Assembly: GCA_012270695.1 (NCBI GenBank)
Contig: JAAXHV010000165.1
Span: 1-8,472 of the forward strand
DNA: 8,472 nt
Source of the DNA: Gammaproteobacteria bacterium
GTDB taxonomy: Bacteria; Pseudomonadota; Gammaproteobacteria; Eutrophobiales; Eutrophobiaceae
Direction of reading: 5' to 3'
Shown: piece by piece, positions 6,742-8,472 of the stretch
How the letters are laid out: every line of letters starts with the position of its first letter
How positions within the stretch are numbered: position 1 is the first letter of the stretch
Position numbers and translations under genes: made by a program
Notes under the pieces: model-generated
Seen by the model: the letters and a program-made list of their open reading frames with translations, nothing else
The model's database searches: none
Told to the model about the DNA's origin: nothing

Positions 6742-6771
6742 AATGGTGAGATACTACTCAGGATGGATTGG
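6712..6771 (+). repeat. 30-bp tandem duplication covering the Rieske gene 3' end
   Basis: Unit 1 (6712-6741) encodes NGEILVRMD-stop. Unit 2 (6742-6771) follows with no gap and differs at four bases: 6747, 6756, 6757 and 6771. Because the unit is exactly ten codons, the frame is kept. Unit 2 would read NGEILLRMDW and continue to a TGA at 6799-6801. Of the differences, GGC/GGT and the CTG/CTA third base are silent, GTC/CTC is V to L, and the last changes the stop TGA to TGG. Confidence 0.9.
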
Positions 6772-6784
6772 AACCCATGGATAA

Positions 6785-7369
6785 TCAATTCAATGCACTG
6801 ATCACTGTTACCATTTTTATCGGCACCGAAATCAATTCCACGGGGCCATGGGGTGATGATGGGTCGAAATAAAGTGAATCACCGGGGCACATGTGATAGG
6901 TACGCTCACCTTCCTGGTACCTCAACTCCCCTTCCAGGACATACATGAACTCAATGCCTTCATGAAATATCAATGGAAATTCCTCGGACTTTTCCGTCAG
7001 CGTGATCAGGTAAGGCTCGAGTTTGATCTCGGAGTGAAATGTATGGCCGAGCAATTGATACTGGTGTCCGATACGATTGTCGTGCCGCTGAACGGTCAAC
7101 CCCTCGCCGGACTTGACAAAAGTGGATTCATGGCTTTGTCGTACGTTCTGAAACAAGTTGGCAAGTGAAATGTTCAGGGCGTCACTCAATGCCTTTAAAG
7201 TGGAGAGCGATGCGGACGTATGGCCGTTTTCTATCCGGGACAACATGGAAACGGAGATCTCGGCAATATTGGACAATTCATGCACGGAAAGGTTTTTTTT
7301 CTTTCTGGCTCGGCGAATCGTTTCACCGAGCATCTGCTCTAAATCACCCGTGCTGTTCTCTGTAGACAT
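6785..7369 (-). CDS. XRE-family helix-turn-helix regulator with C-terminal cupin sensor
   Basis: This 194-residue protein has an XRE/Cro-type helix-turn-helix at about residues 14-70 (ETIRRARKKKNLSVHELSN, then SVSMLSRIENG and LSTLKALSDALNISLANLF), then a short linker and a single cupin_2 domain at about 108-190. Cupin motif 1 is HEGIEFMYVLEGE (136-148) and motif 2 is PGDSLYFDPSSPHGP (162-176); H136, E140 and H174 are likely metal or ligand contacts. Regulators of this layout usually sense a small metabolite and control an adjacent catabolic or transport operon. It is divergent from the sarcosine oxidase gene with a 58-base spacer, and convergent with the Rieske gene 43 bases away, so it probably controls one or both. 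The start is ATG 7369, without a strong ribosome site. Confidence 0.88.
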   Translation of the reverse strand: MSTENSTGDLEQMLGETIRRARKKKNLSVHELSNIAEISVSMLSRIENGHTSASLSTLKALSDALNISLANLFQNVRQSHESTFVKSGEGLTVQRHDNRIGHQYQLLGHTFHSEIKLEPYLITLTEKSEEFPLIFHEGIEFMYVLEGELRYQEGERTYHMCPGDSLYFDPSSPHGPVELISVPIKMVTVISALN

Positions 7370-7390
7370 TTACTAAAACGCCGGTATAAC
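7363..7390 (+). promoter_or_regulatory. Possible promoter of the sarcosine oxidase gene
   Basis: TAGACA (7363-7368) and TATAAC (7385-7390) are each five of six matches to the sigma-70 consensus, with a 16-base spacer. The -35 overlaps the start codon of the divergent regulator. A second TATAAC lies at 7402-7407. The position suits a promoter for the gene at 7428, but this is a pattern match only. Confidence 0.4.
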
Positions 7391-7410
7391 CATACGCCAA
7401 GTATAACGCC
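7378..7410. promoter_or_regulatory. Repeated ACGCC/GTATAAC motifs between regulator and sarcosine oxidase gene, likely operator
   Basis: ACGCC occurs at 7378-7382, 7394-7398 and 7406-7410, and GTATAAC at 7384-7390 and 7401-7407, 17 bases apart. Together they form two near-copies of ACGCC-N1/2-GTATAAC. The repeats fill most of the 58-base divergent spacer and overlap the likely promoter, as expected for sites of the XRE-cupin regulator acting on its own and the neighbouring gene. Confidence 0.45.
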
Positions 7411-7427
7411 AAATTCAGGATTGAGAA

Positions 7428-8472
7428 ATGAGCTATTCCATCTTCAGCCTTATTCGCAATGCCATGGACCATCATCAAAACTGGCAGAAAGCCTGGCGCA
7501 GCCCCACGCCGAAGCGTGAGTACGATGTCATCATAATCGGGGGCGGCGGTCACGGCCTTGGCGCGGCTTATTACCTGGCCAGAGAACACGGTATTACCAG
7601 TATCGCGGTGCTGGAAAAAGGCTGGCTGGGTGGTGGTAACACCGCCCGCAACACCATGACGATTCGGGATAATTATATCCGTTCCGCCAGTGTGCTATTT
7701 CATCGCGAGTCCATGAAGCTGTGGCGCGGTTTGAGTCGGGAGCTGAACTATAACGTCATGCTGCATGAACGGGGCATGATTACCTTTTTACAGAGCGGCA
7801 GTGGGGTCAGCCACGCGCAGCGCATGGCCAATACCATGAATGTGTTTGATTCGGAATACATCATGCTGTCCCTGGATGAACTGAAACGCCGCGTTCCTTT
7901 TTTCAACGACACAACCAGGATGCCGATCATCGGCGGCGTCTATCATAAAAAAATCGCCATGGCGCGCCATGATGCCGTGGCCTGGGGATATGCACGCGCC
8001 GCTGACAGGCTTGGCGTCGATATTATCCAGAATTGTGAAGTGACCGGCATATTGCGGGCAGGCAACCGGGTGTCCGGCGTTGATACCAATCGCGGCGTGA
8101 TCAAGGCTAAAAAGATCGGTATGGCCGTTGCAGGGCATGGCAGCGTGGTCGCTGAAATGGCAGGGATACGACTGCCGATAGAAACCTGGCCTTTGCAGGC
8201 CCTGGTATCCACGCCTGTGAAACCGGTACTGAATGAGATTTTTGTCATTGACGGCTTTCATAATTACTTTATGCAGTCGGATAAGGGTGAACTGGTAGTC
8301 GGCGGCGTCACCGACCCCTATCCTTCTTATGCCCAACGCGGTTCGCCGCAAATCGTGGAACATGTGATTGAAGGCATGGTGGACGTCTTTCCCGTGTTCA
8401 AACGGATGAAGTTCATGCGTCAATGGGCAGGCATGCTGGATATTACCTATGACAACAGTCCGATCATTTCCA
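7428..8472 (+). CDS. soxB: Sarcosine oxidase beta subunit (heterotetrameric type), 3' end outside window
   Basis: The first 348 residues are present; the family is usually a little over 400, so most of the protein is here. It is the FAD/FMN-carrying subunit of heterotetrameric sarcosine oxidase, which oxidises sarcosine to glycine, making H2O2 and passing the methyl carbon to tetrahydrofolate or releasing formaldehyde. YSIFSLIRNA at the N-terminus is typical of SoxB. The dinucleotide-binding motif is IIIGGGGHG (35-43), followed by LEKGWLGGGNTARNT. ARHDAVAW (179-186) contains H181, the expected covalent FMN-attachment histidine. ETWPLQALVSTPVKPVL and the C-terminal QWAGMLDITYDNSPIIS also match. 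The start is ATG 7428 with AGGA at 7417-7420. In known clusters soxD, soxA and soxG follow; they would lie beyond the edge. The gene is divergent from the XRE-cupin regulator. Confidence 0.93.
   Translation, partial: MSYSIFSLIRNAMDHHQNWQKAWRSPTPKREYDVIIIGGGGHGLGAAYYLAREHGITSIAVLEKGWLGGGNTARNTMTIRDNYIRSASVLFHRESMKLWRGLSRELNYNVMLHERGMITFLQSGSGVSHAQRMANTMNVFDSEYIMLSLDELKRRVPFFNDTTRMPIIGGVYHKKIAMARHDAVAWGYARAADRLGVDIIQNCEVTGILRAGNRVSGVDTNRGVIKAKKIGMAVAGHGSVVAEMAGIRLPIETWPLQALVSTPVKPVLNEIFVIDGFHNYFMQSDKGELVVGGVTDPYPSYAQRGSPQIVEHVIEGMVDVFPVFKRMKFMRQWAGMLDITYDNSPIIS

Noticed and set aside
7788..8423. Minus-strand open frame of 211 codons inside soxB
   Set aside because: The plus-strand product matches the sarcosine oxidase beta family end to end, so the antisense frame is a shadow.

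Overview
The window looks like chromosomal DNA of a proteobacterium, most likely a gammaproteobacterium. This rests on the kinds of protein families present and is an inference, not a placement. Base composition is uneven. The left third (about 109-2938) is strongly GC-rich, the ATPase gene at 2951-4243 and its upstream region are visibly AT-richer, and the right part is intermediate with AT-rich gene-to-gene spacers.

Left block (+ strand, 1-2938): the last codons of an upstream gene, a small soluble protein of unknown function, and a large membrane protein. The membrane protein combines a polytopic GT-C/TMTC-like N-terminal half with a C-terminal TPR half, and its start overlaps the end of the small gene. 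Middle block (- strand, 2951-4243): a stand-alone AAA-type ATPase with a C-terminal nuclease-like region (AAA_14/DUF4143 type). It is preceded by a perfect 12-bp inverted repeat that ends one base before its start codon and is overlapped by a second palindrome.

Right block (4322-8472) reads as a small catabolic locus for a methylated amine or similar compound. It holds a fold-type II PLP serine/threonine dehydratase (-), a membrane di-iron desaturase-family oxygenase (-), a divergently transcribed small Rieske [2Fe-2S] ferredoxin (+), an XRE-cupin transcriptional regulator (-), and a divergently transcribed sarcosine oxidase beta subunit (+, cut by the window edge). Sarcosine oxidase makes glycine and a one-carbon unit, and glycine can become serine through GlyA. 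A serine/threonine dehydratase would then give pyruvate, so the dehydratase fits as the exit step. The oxygenase plus Rieske ferredoxin resembles the MocD/MocE pair of rhizopine catabolism, where a ferredoxin-dependent oxygenase removes a methyl group. Here it may be an oxidative demethylase feeding the same route. No ferredoxin reductase is visible.

The most interesting points are this possible demethylase module, a 30-bp frame-preserving tandem duplication at the 3' end of the Rieske gene, repeat-rich divergent promoters that look like operators, and the inverted-repeat leader of the ATPase gene. No RNA genes, CRISPR arrays, transposases or origins were seen.
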